DNA of 35,390 nt from an uncultured Verrucomicrobia subdivision 3 bacterium. GTDB lineage: Bacteria > Verrucomicrobiota > Verrucomicrobiia > Limisphaerales > UBA11358. The notes beneath the pieces were generated by a model, which was not told the origin of the DNA, ran no database searches, and saw only the letters and a program-made list of their open reading frames with translations. This document shows positions 24,583 through 32,565 of this stretch, piece after piece. Position 1 is the first letter of the stretch. Each line of letters starts with the position of its first letter. The DNA is taken from the NCBI GenBank assembly GCA_903842235.1, contig CAIMLG010000292.1, positions 1 to 35,390 on the forward strand, read 5' to 3'. A program made the position numbers and the translations under genes.

Positions 24583-26502
24583 TCAGTGTCCCAGCAGTTT
24601 TTGGAACATCTCCGGGCCATTCTGCCAGAAAATCAGCGCCACCCCCATCAGCGCCCCGCCCGCCATGATGCCGGAGGCGATGGGATAGGTGTATTCCTCC
24701 GCCTGAGCCGGGGATTTCTTCTGGAACCCATGGGCCAGCAACGCCCCCAGCATGAACAGCAGGCCATAATACCAGTGGAACACCCACGCCAGGCCAAAGG
24801 CGGACGCCGAGGGCAAGTATTTTTGCTGCTTGGGGAAGAGCACCGGCAGCAGGGATAAAATAATGCCCACCGCGCCGCCGATCGCGATGGACCAGACTTT
24901 CACCGGCGCGAGGGCTTCCAGCCCCAGGCTCAACGCCTTGGCCACCGCCGCCCACGTCTGCGCGGCGGGGGCCGGAAACTGATCGCTGCCAATAACATCC
25001 GCCTTGTTTACAATCAGCGTAAAGGCAAACACGCTGACGACGGTGCCGATGAAAATGCCGGCAAACTGCGCAATGAACTGCTTGCGCGGATGCGCGCCCA
25101 ACAGATAGCCGCTCTTCAAATCGGTCAGTAAATCCGCCGCCGAACCGGCCGCGCCAGCGGTGATGTTGGCGCTCATGAGGTTCACATTCACGTTGCCGGG
25201 ATTGAGCGCGCCAAACGTGAGCTGGGTCACTTTGCCCATTGCGCCGATCGGCGTGGTGTCGGTTTCGCCGGTCACGCGGCAGGCCACCAGCGCCAGCGCA
25301 AAGGACAGCACCACGGCCAGCGCACTCTGCCAATACGGCATCTGAAATGATTCGTGCGCCAGCCACGCCAGCGCAATGAGCGAGATCAACTGGCCAGCGG
25401 CGAACCACGACATCGGCGTTTCGATCGCTTCCATTTCCGTCAACGGGGCACGGCGGGAAAACATTTTTCCCAGGCCGCTGAACGCCGACAGGACGATGCG
25501 CCATTGCAAAAAGAACCCGAAGATGCCAGAGGTGACCATGCAGGACGCCCCGAACCATAAGGTCCATTGCACCACGTCCTTAAAGCCGGAGCCGGTGATG
25601 ATGCCCGCGTGCTGCAGGACGGGCACAAATACCGCCCAGCACAGCGTGCCGCCCACCAACATGCTGATACAGACGCGCAGCCCGGTAATGGCCCCGGCGG
25701 CGATGAAGATCGGCTCCCAGCTAAACATCACCGTGCGGCCCACCCAAGCCGGCCCGAGCACGGCTTGATTAAACTTCGTGACCAGCGCCTCGCTCGAATA
25801 CGGCGCCAGCCGGCTGAACATGGCAAAGCCGTCATGCCAGAAATTGTCCAGCGCCGCGACCACCCCCGATATCCCCAGCGCCTTGGCAGCGCGCAGCCCT
25901 TTTTCACCATGCGAATGCAGCGCCCGCAGGGTTTCCGCCGCCGCCACGCCGCTGGGAAAGCGCAGTTGCTCAATGTTAATCATCTGTTTCTTCATCGGCA
26001 CCGCCATCGTCACGCCGAGGATGGCCAGGAAAAATACCCATGCCAGCGTGAGCGGAATCGGCAGCGGATGGCCATTCAGGAGGATGAACGCCGCGAAGGC
26101 CGACACGAGCGTGCCGCCGGTGGAATACCCCGCCGAACTGGCGGTGGATTGCATGCAGTTGTTTTCGAGAATGGTCATCGGCGTGCGAGCTAGGCCGATT
26201 TTCACGAACGTCGTCCAAATCGCGTAGGAAAGGATGCAGGCGGTGATGGCCACGCCGATGCCCCAGCCGGATTTCAGGCCGATGTAAAGATTCGTCGTCG
26301 AGAGCACGCCGCCCAGCACCGAACCCATCAGCACCGCCCGCCAGGTCAGCTGCTTCATCGAATCCCCGCGCCCGCGATACACCTGCTCAAACCACTGGCG
26401 CTGGATTTCCTCCGGCGGGCCGGTGAACCCTTCCACCGGCAGTTTGTAGGCTGCGTCCGGCGGGCCAGCCACGTTGGATTCAGGCGCTGATGGCGAATTC
26501 AC
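24583..26502 (-). CDS. OPT-family oligopeptide/metal-chelate transporter
   Basis: This inner-membrane protein of about 639 residues has some 14-16 hydrophobic segments. Characteristic stretches are LTWRAVLMGSVLGGVLSTTNLYIGLKSGWG, the sequence INIEQLRFPSGVAAAETLRALH, and LLTDLKSGYLLGAHPRKQFIAQF. OPT proteins import oligopeptides or metal-siderophore complexes using the proton gradient; the substrate cannot be read from sequence. The longest frame begins at a TTG (26571). I prefer the GTG at 26502, which begins VNSPSAPESN. A TAGGCT box lies 7 nt upstream of it, as seen before other short-leader genes here. It is divergent from moxR. Confidence 0.9.
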   Translation of the reverse strand: MNSPSAPESNVAGPPDAAYKLPVEGFTGPPEEIQRQWFEQVYRGRGDSMKQLTWRAVLMGSVLGGVLSTTNLYIGLKSGWGIGVAITACILSYAIWTTFVKIGLARTPMTILENNCMQSTASSAGYSTGGTLVSAFAAFILLNGHPLPIPLTLAWVFFLAILGVTMAVPMKKQMINIEQLRFPSGVAAAETLRALHSHGEKGLRAAKALGISGVVAALDNFWHDGFAMFSRLAPYSSEALVTKFNQAVLGPAWVGRTVMFSWEPIFIAAGAITGLRVCISMLVGGTLCWAVFVPVLQHAGIITGSGFKDVVQWTLWFGASCMVTSGIFGFFLQWRIVLSAFSGLGKMFSRRAPLTEMEAIETPMSWFAAGQLISLIALAWLAHESFQMPYWQSALAVVLSFALALVACRVTGETDTTPIGAMGKVTQLTFGALNPGNVNVNLMSANITAGAAGSAADLLTDLKSGYLLGAHPRKQFIAQFAGIFIGTVVSVFAFTLIVNKADVIGSDQFPAPAAQTWAAVAKALSLGLEALAPVKVWSIAIGGAVGIILSLLPVLFPKQQKYLPSASAFGLAWVFHWYYGLLFMLGALLAHGFQKKSPAQAEEYTYPIASGIMAGGALMGVALIFWQNGPEMFQKLLGH

Positions 26503-26579
26503 GCCGCCGAGCCTAGGCAAGTGCCGGTCGGGGCGCGAGCCTTTTTGGCGGGGTCCGGCGGTATTTCCCAAGCGCGCGC

Positions 26580-26608
26580 TTGAGTCGCCGCGCAGCGCAC
26601 TCTAAATT
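26580..26608 (+). promoter_or_regulatory. promoter of the moxR operon
   Basis: TTGAGT (26580-26585), a 17-nt spacer and TAAATT (26603-26608) end 8 nt before the moxR ATG. The transcript would start one or two bases ahead of the start codon, that is, nearly leaderless. Confidence 0.55.
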
Positions 26609-26616
26609 CAAACCCC

Positions 26617-27597
26617 ATGACCACCTCGTTGAAAGATCAAGTCGCGGAAACGAACGCTTGGATCACCAAACTGCGCGCGGAAATCGCCCACGTCATCGTC
26701 GGGCAGGAACAACTCGTTGAGCGCCTGCTCGTCGGCCTGCTCGCCAACGGCCACGTTTTGCTCGAAGGCGTGCCCGGCCTGGCCAAGACGCTGTCCGTCC
26801 GCACGCTGGCGACCGCCGTGCAGGCCAAATTCAACCGCATCCAGTTCACGCCCGACCTGCTGCCGGCGGACATTCTCGGCACGCTGATCTACAATCCGCA
26901 GGACGGCAAATACCACGTCACGCGCGGACCAATCTTCGCCAACTTCGTCCTCGCCGATGAAATCAACCGCGCGCCCGCCAAGGTGCAAAGCGCGCTGCTC
27001 GAAGCGATGCAAGAGCGCCAAGTCACGCTCGGCGGTGAAACGATGAAGCTGCCGTCGCCGTTTCTCGTGCTGGCCACGGAAAATCCGATTGACCAGGAAG
27101 GCACGTATCCATTGCCCGAAGCGCAGGTGGACCGCTTCATGTTCAAGGTGATTCTCGATTATCCGAACGAGGTGGAAGAAAGAAAAATTCTCGACCGCAT
27201 GGCCTTCACCAGTCCGGAGCAACCGGTAAAGCCCGTCGTCTCCCTTGATGAAATCCTCGCGACGCGCAAGCTGGTGGACCAAATCCACGTGGACGACAAG
27301 ATCCGCGATTACATCGTGAAAATTGTTTTCGCCACGCGCAAGCCGCAGGATTTCAAGCTGGACGTGAAACATTTCATCCAGTTCGGGGCGTCGCCGCGCG
27401 CGACGATTTTCCTGACGCTCGCCGCCAAGGCGTGGGCGCTGCTGCAAGGCCGCGACTACGTGATTCCCGAGGACGTGAAAAGCATCGGCCCCGACGTGTT
27501 GCGCCACCGCATCATCCTCACCTACGAAGCCGAGGCGCAAGCCGTGACCACCGACGCGATCATCAAGAAAGTTTTCAACGCCGTGCCGGTGCCGTGA
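26617..27597 (+). CDS. moxR: MoxR-family AAA+ ATPase
   Basis: MoxR proteins are ATP-driven chaperones that mature or insert cofactors into partner complexes, usually with von Willebrand A-domain proteins encoded next to them. The 326-residue protein shows Walker A GVPGLAKT (51-58), the MoxR stretch QFTPDLLPADILGT, Walker B VLADEINRAP (111-120), the sensor LATENPIDQEGTYPLPEAQVDRFMFK, and the C-terminal lid (ASPRATIFLTLAAKAWALLQGRDYV). It is full length. It heads an operon continuing with DUF58, a DUF4381-like protein and BatA/BatB, but about 5 kb of other genes separate it from DUF58. Its stop overlaps the next start (GTGA). Confidence 0.95.
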   Translation: MTTSLKDQVAETNAWITKLRAEIAHVIVGQEQLVERLLVGLLANGHVLLEGVPGLAKTLSVRTLATAVQAKFNRIQFTPDLLPADILGTLIYNPQDGKYHVTRGPIFANFVLADEINRAPAKVQSALLEAMQERQVTLGGETMKLPSPFLVLATENPIDQEGTYPLPEAQVDRFMFKVILDYPNEVEERKILDRMAFTSPEQPVKPVVSLDEILATRKLVDQIHVDDKIRDYIVKIVFATRKPQDFKLDVKHFIQFGASPRATIFLTLAAKAWALLQGRDYVIPEDVKSIGPDVLRHRIILTYEAEAQAVTTDAIIKKVFNAVPVP

Positions 27598-28130
27598 AAA
27601 GAATAAAAATTATTTTCTGCCTCACGCTTGTTTTTGGCGGCGGATTATTGGGTTGTTCAACCATAAATCCATGTCGTAGCTGGCCTGTATTCTATGATTG
27701 CGAGAAGGGGCCAGAGCATCTTTTTATTTCACGCGCGCCGCAATCCATGGCTTTCTACACGAATGGCATTCCGGATTGGAATTATGATTTGCGCGTTCCG
27801 GCGGCAAAAATAACCTCGGCACAGATTAATGTGCTGGGAGAGATAGATGGATTGCGAATCATTGAAGTGCAACTTGCTCTGACAGATTTGTATTATACCG
27901 ACGTGTTGATAATTTTGGAGGAAGTCGAAACGGGACGATTTTTGCCAGTTTACGTTCAGGACTATAATCATGATGTCCGTTGGCCATCTGCGAACGTGCT
28001 TGCCAAAGAGGAAACGGAATTCACTGTAAATGCCGGCATGGACTACGCGGGCACCGGCCATTTTCACACTTATTATAAAATCATCATTTCACCGAATCAT
28101 AACCCGCTCGTGAAGGGATCATTTTATTGA
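27594..28130 (+). CDS. small predicted lipoprotein, unknown function
   Basis: The 178-residue protein begins KRIKIIFCLTLVFGGGLLGC, a basic lead and hydrophobic stretch ending in a lipobox-like LLGC with the lipidated cysteine at position 21. The rest is a beta-rich domain with no motif I recognise. The GTG start overlaps the moxR stop (27594-27597), so it is translated in coupling with moxR. The coding sequence is noticeably richer in A+T than moxR or DUF58, which suggests it came from elsewhere. It is followed after 18 nt by a decayed copy of the DUF58 gene start. Confidence 0.75.
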   Translation: MKRIKIIFCLTLVFGGGLLGCSTINPCRSWPVFYDCEKGPEHLFISRAPQSMAFYTNGIPDWNYDLRVPAAKITSAQINVLGEIDGLRIIEVQLALTDLYYTDVLIILEEVETGRFLPVYVQDYNHDVRWPSANVLAKEETEFTVNAGMDYAGTGHFHTYYKIIISPNHNPLVKGSFY

Positions 28131-28148
28131 TAATACTTTTGATTTACC

Positions 28149-28187
28149 ATGACCGCCACCAAACTGTCCGCATCCATCCACCGCGGG
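28149..28187 (+). pseudogene. decayed copy of the DUF58 gene start
   Basis: The first 13 codons beginning ATGACCGCCACC match the start of the real DUF58 gene (32566) at 30 of 39 positions by hand count. The bases upstream (TTTTGATTTACC) also resemble those before the better copy at 31774 (TTTTGTTTTTCCC). The frame soon stops, after 28 codons. Chance similarity cannot be fully excluded for this copy. Confidence 0.4.
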
Positions 28188-28261
28188 TTGGCGCACCCGC
28201 ACCACGACAAATTGCAGCGTGGCATCCGTATTTAATCATCGCTACTATCCAATCACTGACC

Positions 28262-30481
28262 ATGAGCAAACCGTCCGTTCATTTCTTCCGTCACCGCGAA
28301 GCGCTGAAATTGTGCAAACTACTCCTGCTGCTGGGCGGCCTGTTGACCCCGGTGATTTCCCACGCCGACGTGCGCCTGCCGCACGTCTTCGGCAACCACA
28401 TGGTTTTGCAGCAGGAAAAGCCGCTGACCATTTGGGGCTGGGCGACGCCCGGCGAAACGGTCACGGTGAAATTGGATCAGGTCACGCAGACAGCCAATGC
28501 CAATGCCAAGGGCGAATGGAAAGTCGTCTTGCCCGCCATGAAAGCGGCCGGGCCTTACACGCTCGTCGCGAGCGGTTCCAGCACGGTCACGTTGGACGAC
28601 GTGATGATCGGCGAAGTCTGGCTGTGCTCCGGGCAGTCGAACATGCAACTGGACATTGCCAGCGCCAACAATGGCAAAGCGGAAGTGGCCCAGGCCAATC
28701 ACCCCAGCCTCCGCCTGCTGGTGGTGGAACGACGTTGGACGCCCGAACCGCAGCGCGACCTGAGCGGCACCTGGAAAGTTTCTTCCCCGGAAACGCTCAG
28801 CGCGGGTGGTTTTTCCGCCGCCGCCTACTTTTTTGGCCGCGAGCTGAATGACAAACTGGGCGTGGCCGTCGGATTGATCGAGGCGGATTGGGGCGGCACG
28901 CGCATTGAGCCTTGGACGCCGCCCGCAGGCTTCGCGGCGGTGCCGGCTTTGCAGCAGGAATCTGAAAACGTGCAGCAGGGCATTCCGACAAGCCCGTTGC
29001 ACCAGGCGCGCCTGAGCCAGACGCTCGACCAGTATGCGCAGTGGGAAAAAGCCGCACGCCAGGCGCTGACGGCGGAGAGCGCGGTGCCGCCCGTGCCGGT
29101 CTATCCCGATGAATTGCGCCCGCCGCACGAGTTGCAGCAGGCCACGACGCTGTATAATGGCATGATCCATCCGCTGGCGCCGTTCGCCTTCCACGGTGCG
29201 ATCTGGTATCAGGGCGAATCCAATGTGGGCGAAGGCCGCTTGTATGCCGAGCACATGAAAGCCCTCGTGAACGGCTGGCGCACGCTCTGGGGCCAGGGCG
29301 ATTTCCCCTTCTTTTTCGTGCAGATTGCGCCCTACAAATATGAGGGTAAGCAAGAACGCGAGGCGGAACTCTGGGAAGCCCAAGCCATCGCGGCCGACAC
29401 CATTCCCAACGCCGGCATGGCGGTCATCAATGACGTCGGCAATCTCGGCAATATTCACCCCACCGATAAACAAACCGTGGGCCATCGCCTCGCGCTGCTG
29501 GCGCTGGGCAAGACTTATGGGCAGAAGGACCTGGTTTATTCCGGCCCCACCTTCAAGAGCATGACCGTGGCTGACGACCGCCTCCGCGTGACCTTTGATC
29601 ACGCGGGCGGCGGCTTGGCGAGCCGGGATGGAAAGCCGCTGAATTGGTTTGAAATCCTGGACGCCCACGAAGGTGGATTTGTCAAAGCCGAGGCCCGCAT
29701 CGAGGGCGACAGCGTGGTGCTCACCGCGCCCGCCGTGAAACATCCGGTGGCCATGCGGTTTGCCTGGAGCGGCCTGGCCGAACCCAATCTGATGAATGCC
29801 GCCGGCCTTCCCACCGGGGCCTTCCGCGCCGGCGAACGCCCCAAGTCCGTTTGGAGCGGCCTGAACGTTCCCGAAATGAAAGATTATCAATTGGTATATG
29901 ATCTGGACCTGACCCGGCTTGGCGCCGCGTTTAAATACAACGTGGACGACCACTGGAAAATTCAAAAGCCCTTCGACCGCATCGCCTATCTGCTCGAACT
30001 CGAGGACACCCACCAGAACACCCAAGCCATCTATGTTTCCATGGATGCGTTCACGGCCGATGCGGCCAGAATCGGCGTGCCCGTCTTTGGCTCCGGCGCC
30101 TTTTTTCAGCAGAACGTCACCAACCTGAATGTCTATTCCAACGTCAAAGACATCGTCACCGGCACCGGCCTGACCGGCGGCAATATTGAATTTTGGCCAA
30201 ATAACTACGGCGGGGGCAATTCCGCCCAGGTGCCGAATGCGTCCAGCGAGACGCTTGATTTCGGCGATCAAATTTTTGATCCGGCGGACGGCTACGGCAG
30301 CATGCAGGTGCACAATCACGAGGCGCGCCAGACGCTGTTCGCCATCAACCACTGGCGCGAAGGCAGCCGCGCGGACATCGGCATCGGCAATCAACCCACG
30401 GGCAGCCCCGACTGGACGTTTGCGAAGAATGCCGACAGCTACCGCACCATGCGCCTCCGCGTGCTGGTGCGCGGCCGGTGA
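28262..30481 (+). CDS. sialate O-acetylesterase-like SGNH hydrolase with extra C-terminal domain
   Basis: This predicted secreted esterase removes acetyl groups from sialic acid or other glycans. The 739-residue protein has a signal peptide (about 15-35), then DVRLPHVFGNHMVLQ and an Ig-like lead. The SGNH blocks are GQSNMQ with the nucleophile S126, then IWYQGESN at 314-321, and the D/H pair in NDVGNLGNIHPTDK (D391, H399). After the catalytic domain a second beta-rich domain of roughly 170 residues (about 565-739) is present that the basic family lacks. I start at the ATG at 28262, just before the signal peptide. The gene interrupts the moxR-DUF58 operon. Confidence 0.9.
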   Translation: MSKPSVHFFRHREALKLCKLLLLLGGLLTPVISHADVRLPHVFGNHMVLQQEKPLTIWGWATPGETVTVKLDQVTQTANANAKGEWKVVLPAMKAAGPYTLVASGSSTVTLDDVMIGEVWLCSGQSNMQLDIASANNGKAEVAQANHPSLRLLVVERRWTPEPQRDLSGTWKVSSPETLSAGGFSAAAYFFGRELNDKLGVAVGLIEADWGGTRIEPWTPPAGFAAVPALQQESENVQQGIPTSPLHQARLSQTLDQYAQWEKAARQALTAESAVPPVPVYPDELRPPHELQQATTLYNGMIHPLAPFAFHGAIWYQGESNVGEGRLYAEHMKALVNGWRTLWGQGDFPFFFVQIAPYKYEGKQEREAELWEAQAIAADTIPNAGMAVINDVGNLGNIHPTDKQTVGHRLALLALGKTYGQKDLVYSGPTFKSMTVADDRLRVTFDHAGGGLASRDGKPLNWFEILDAHEGGFVKAEARIEGDSVVLTAPAVKHPVAMRFAWSGLAEPNLMNAAGLPTGAFRAGERPKSVWSGLNVPEMKDYQLVYDLDLTRLGAAFKYNVDDHWKIQKPFDRIAYLLELEDTHQNTQAIYVSMDAFTADAARIGVPVFGSGAFFQQNVTNLNVYSNVKDIVTGTGLTGGNIEFWPNNYGGGNSAQVPNASSETLDFGDQIFDPADGYGSMQVHNHEARQTLFAINHWREGSRADIGIGNQPTGSPDWTFAKNADSYRTMRLRVLVRGR

Positions 30482-30531
30482 TGACGGGGGCGATCATCAA
30501 GAAAGTGTTCAACGCCGCGCCGATGACGTGA
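30481..30531 (+). pseudogene. second copy of the moxR 3' end, now a 16-residue mini-frame
   Basis: Positions 30490-30531 match the last 14 codons of moxR (27556-27597) at 38 of 42 positions. The copy reads MTGAIIKKVFNAAPMT, compared with TTDAIIKKVFNAVPVP in moxR. Its ATG overlaps the esterase stop (TGATG at 30479-30483) and its stop overlaps the next gene's ATG (30529-30533). The fragment therefore links the two neighbours translationally. Confidence 0.8.
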
Positions 30532-31298
30532 TGAAAAAGAACCCCACTTCAGTCGCATTGCCATGGGTGCTAGCCGTCGGCTTATTGGCCGTGGCTGCCA
30601 TTCAGGCAACCGGTGAACCCACGACCCTCGCCGAGTTGAATGCCTGGTATCCTGAAGTGCCTGCCAGTCAAAATGCCGCTCAATTGTATGCGGAGGCATT
30701 CACCATGTTGCCGGAAAGTTCATCGGACGCTCCGCCGCCAGTGGGACAAAGCCAGAAAATACTCGACCTGCTGCATCGCGCCACGACCTTCCCGCAATGT
30801 CGGTATCCGGTTGATTTTAACCTGGGTTTTCAAGCCAAGCTGCCACATCTGGCCAAGGTTAAATTAAGCGCGGAATTACTTCAGCAGGAAGCCATCCTCA
30901 ATGCGACGAAGGGCCGGATGGATTTAGCTATGCAATCAATTCAGGCGGGACTAGGCCTTGTCCGGTCGTTGGAACGTGAGCCGACGATCATTTCACAACT
31001 TGTCCGGTCACGGGCGATCGAACTCACCTTCACCGGATTGGAACAATCTTTGTGGCACAAGGCATTTACGGATGAGCAATTGAGCCAGTTGCAAGCGGCG
31101 TTCCAGATTGCGGAGACCAATGACGCAACGGCCTACAAACGGGCGCTGGCCGGCGAACGTTGCATGGGCTTGACGGCATTTCAATCGCCGCTCAACTTTT
31201 TTAAAACCGTCGGCGGCGAAAATCCTCTCGGTCCTGAGTTTGAAAAAAAGGTGGCCGACTATGTAAAGGGAGGAACCAACAAGCTGGATACGGAATAA
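30531..31298 (+). CDS. hypothetical envelope protein, 5' part, ended by an in-frame stop
   Basis: These 255 codons start with a membrane or signal segment (VALPWVLAVGLLAVAAIQA). A largely helical domain follows (LAELNAWYPEVPASQNAA, LLQQEAILNATKGRMDLAMQ). I do not know the family by name. The frame is closed by TAA at 31296-31298, but the same frame continues directly with the matching C-terminal half at 31299. One G-to-T change in a GAA codon would explain it. The ATG overlaps the stop of the moxR-tail fragment, copying the arrangement between moxR and the lipoprotein gene. Confidence 0.7.
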   Translation: MKKNPTSVALPWVLAVGLLAVAAIQATGEPTTLAELNAWYPEVPASQNAAQLYAEAFTMLPESSSDAPPPVGQSQKILDLLHRATTFPQCRYPVDFNLGFQAKLPHLAKVKLSAELLQQEAILNATKGRMDLAMQSIQAGLGLVRSLEREPTIISQLVRSRAIELTFTGLEQSLWHKAFTDEQLSQLQAAFQIAETNDATAYKRALAGERCMGLTAFQSPLNFFKTVGGENPLGPEFEKKVADYVKGGTNKLDTE

Positions 31299-31301
31299 TA
31301 T

Positions 31302-31760
31302 TTGAAACAAATGGGGGACGTCATCGGGATGATAGACGTTCCGTTCCCAGACCGGATCGACAAGGCATGGAGATGGAGCATCCAGATAAACAGCGCAGAT
31401 GAAAAAGGATTTCTCATTTCCCCAAGTCTCTTGCAGCCGCTCGCGACGGTTCCGGAGAAATCAGCGATCGGCGTGGCTGAATTGCGCGTCGCGCAGGTCG
31501 TCCTTGCCGCTGAACGCTACCGGCTGGCGCATAATAATTCGCTGCCAAATTCCCTTGCCGATTTGGTGCCGCAGTATCTCCCGTCTGTGCCGGCTGATTC
31601 CTTTGATGGGAAACCACTGCGCTTTAAAACAATTCCCCAACGTGGCTATATGGTCTATTCCATTGGCAAAGACCGCGAAGATGACGGCGGCATCCACAAG
31701 CCATTGAAACCAACCGTCGGCATGAGATATGACCTCGCCATGAGTGTGTTGAGGAAATGA
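31302..31760 (+). CDS. hypothetical envelope protein, 3' part (same frame, after the stop)
   Basis: These codons continue the frame of the preceding gene without shift. The start shown (TTG 31302) is nominal; ATG 31314 is another choice. It contains the best conserved part of the protein: LAAERYRLAHNNSLPNSLAD, VPQYLPSVPADSFDGKPLRF and YMVYSIGKDREDDGG. Similar stretches are common in hypothetical proteins of planctomycetes and verrucomicrobia and resemble the C-termini of pilin-like proteins. Joined, 30531-31760 encodes 409 sense codons plus the internal stop. It is most likely a recent pseudogene. Confidence 0.6.
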   Translation: MKQMGDVIGMIDVPFPDRIDKAWRWSIQINSADEKGFLISPSLLQPLATVPEKSAIGVAELRVAQVVLAAERYRLAHNNSLPNSLADLVPQYLPSVPADSFDGKPLRFKTIPQRGYMVYSIGKDREDDGGIHKPLKPTVGMRYDLAMSVLRK

Positions 31761-31773
31761 TTTTGTTTTTCCC

Positions 31774-31853
31774 ATGACCGTCACCGAACTCCTCGAATCT
31801 GTCCGCCGCGTGGAAGCCCGCACGAACCGGCTCGCGAACGATACGATGGGCGG
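31774..31853 (+). pseudogene. 80-nt copy of the DUF58 gene start
   Basis: It matches the first 80 nt of the DUF58 gene at 32566 with 73 of 80 identical bases. Five of the seven differences leave the protein unchanged, so the copy evolved as coding sequence before it was truncated. Homology ends abruptly after ATGGGCGG. The rest of the gap to 31904 holds no other recognisable feature. Confidence 0.85.
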
Positions 31854-31904
31854 TGGGCCGCAGCGGGCTTTGACTCCATTGGCGCAAAATGGTAATAGAA
31901 AGGC

Positions 31905-32213
31905 GTGAAGCTGAATTTCAATCCTGAACGATTGGGCCGGTTTTGCCGCGAGCGCGGCATTGCCCGGCTGGAATTGTTCGGCTCGGCTTTGCGGGATGAT
32001 TTTCGTGATGAAAGCGATGTGGACTTGCTCGCCACGCTGCGAGCCGACGCGCATCCAACCTTGCTCGACTGGGCGGACATGCAGGAGAAGCTGGCGGAAC
32101 TGTTTGGCCGTTCGGTGGACTTGGTGAGCCGCCGCGCCATCGAAAACAGCCGCAACCGCTATCGCAAACATTCCATCCTCACCACCGCGACCCCAATTTA
32201 TGCGGAAGGATAA
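31905..32213 (+). CDS. mntA: MntA-type minimal nucleotidyltransferase antitoxin
   Basis: The 102-residue protein is a minimal nucleotidyltransferase. G26-S27 in LFGSALRDDF, the D38-x-D40 pair in ESDVDLLA and a third acid at D72 (SVDLV) form the metal and nucleotide site. In characterised MntA/HepT systems this enzyme adds AMP to a tyrosine of the HEPN toxin and neutralises it. The start is a GTG at 31905. It overlaps hepT by 14 nt, the usual linkage. The pair sits inside the moxR-DUF58 operon, right after a duplicated DUF58 start. Confidence 0.88.
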   Translation: MKLNFNPERLGRFCRERGIARLELFGSALRDDFRDESDVDLLATLRADAHPTLLDWADMQEKLAELFGRSVDLVSRRAIENSRNRYRKHSILTTATPIYAEG

Positions 32214-32550
32214 CGCTCACTTGGCGGACATGCTGGAAGCGGCCAAAGCCATCCAGCGTTTCACCGGCGGAGTTTCTTTGGAGTCGTTCCAGGCGAACGA
32301 GGAAAAATACGAGGCGGTGAACCGCAAGTTCGAGATCATTGGCGAAGCCGCCCGCCGCCTGTCTCCTGAAGGCCGCAATTTGTTTCCAGAGATTCCGTGG
32401 CGGCTGCTCACGGCGATGCGAAACAATCTAATCCACGACTATGACGATGTGGATTTGAATGTGGTTTGGGACACCATCCAGCACGATTTACCGCCGTTGA
32501 TGGTCCATTTGGAAACTTATCTGGCCGCCAACCCGCCTCCGGAATCCTGA
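32200..32550 (+). CDS. hepT: HepT-type HEPN toxin (RNase)
   Basis: The 116-residue helical protein carries the HEPN catalytic motif R74-x4-H79-x-Y81 (RNNLIHDY). In the characterised systems Arg and His cut RNA and the Tyr is the residue modified by MntA. Length and helix pattern (EKYEAVNRKFEIIGEAARRL, then the motif) fit the HepT-like DUF86 family. The ATG at 32200 lies inside mntA. The toxin appears intact. The gene ends 15 nt before the functional DUF58 start. Confidence 0.9.
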   Translation: MRKDNAHLADMLEAAKAIQRFTGGVSLESFQANEEKYEAVNRKFEIIGEAARRLSPEGRNLFPEIPWRLLTAMRNNLIHDYDDVDLNVVWDTIQHDLPPLMVHLETYLAANPPPES

Positions 32551-32565
32551 TGGCCGAGTGCGGCT

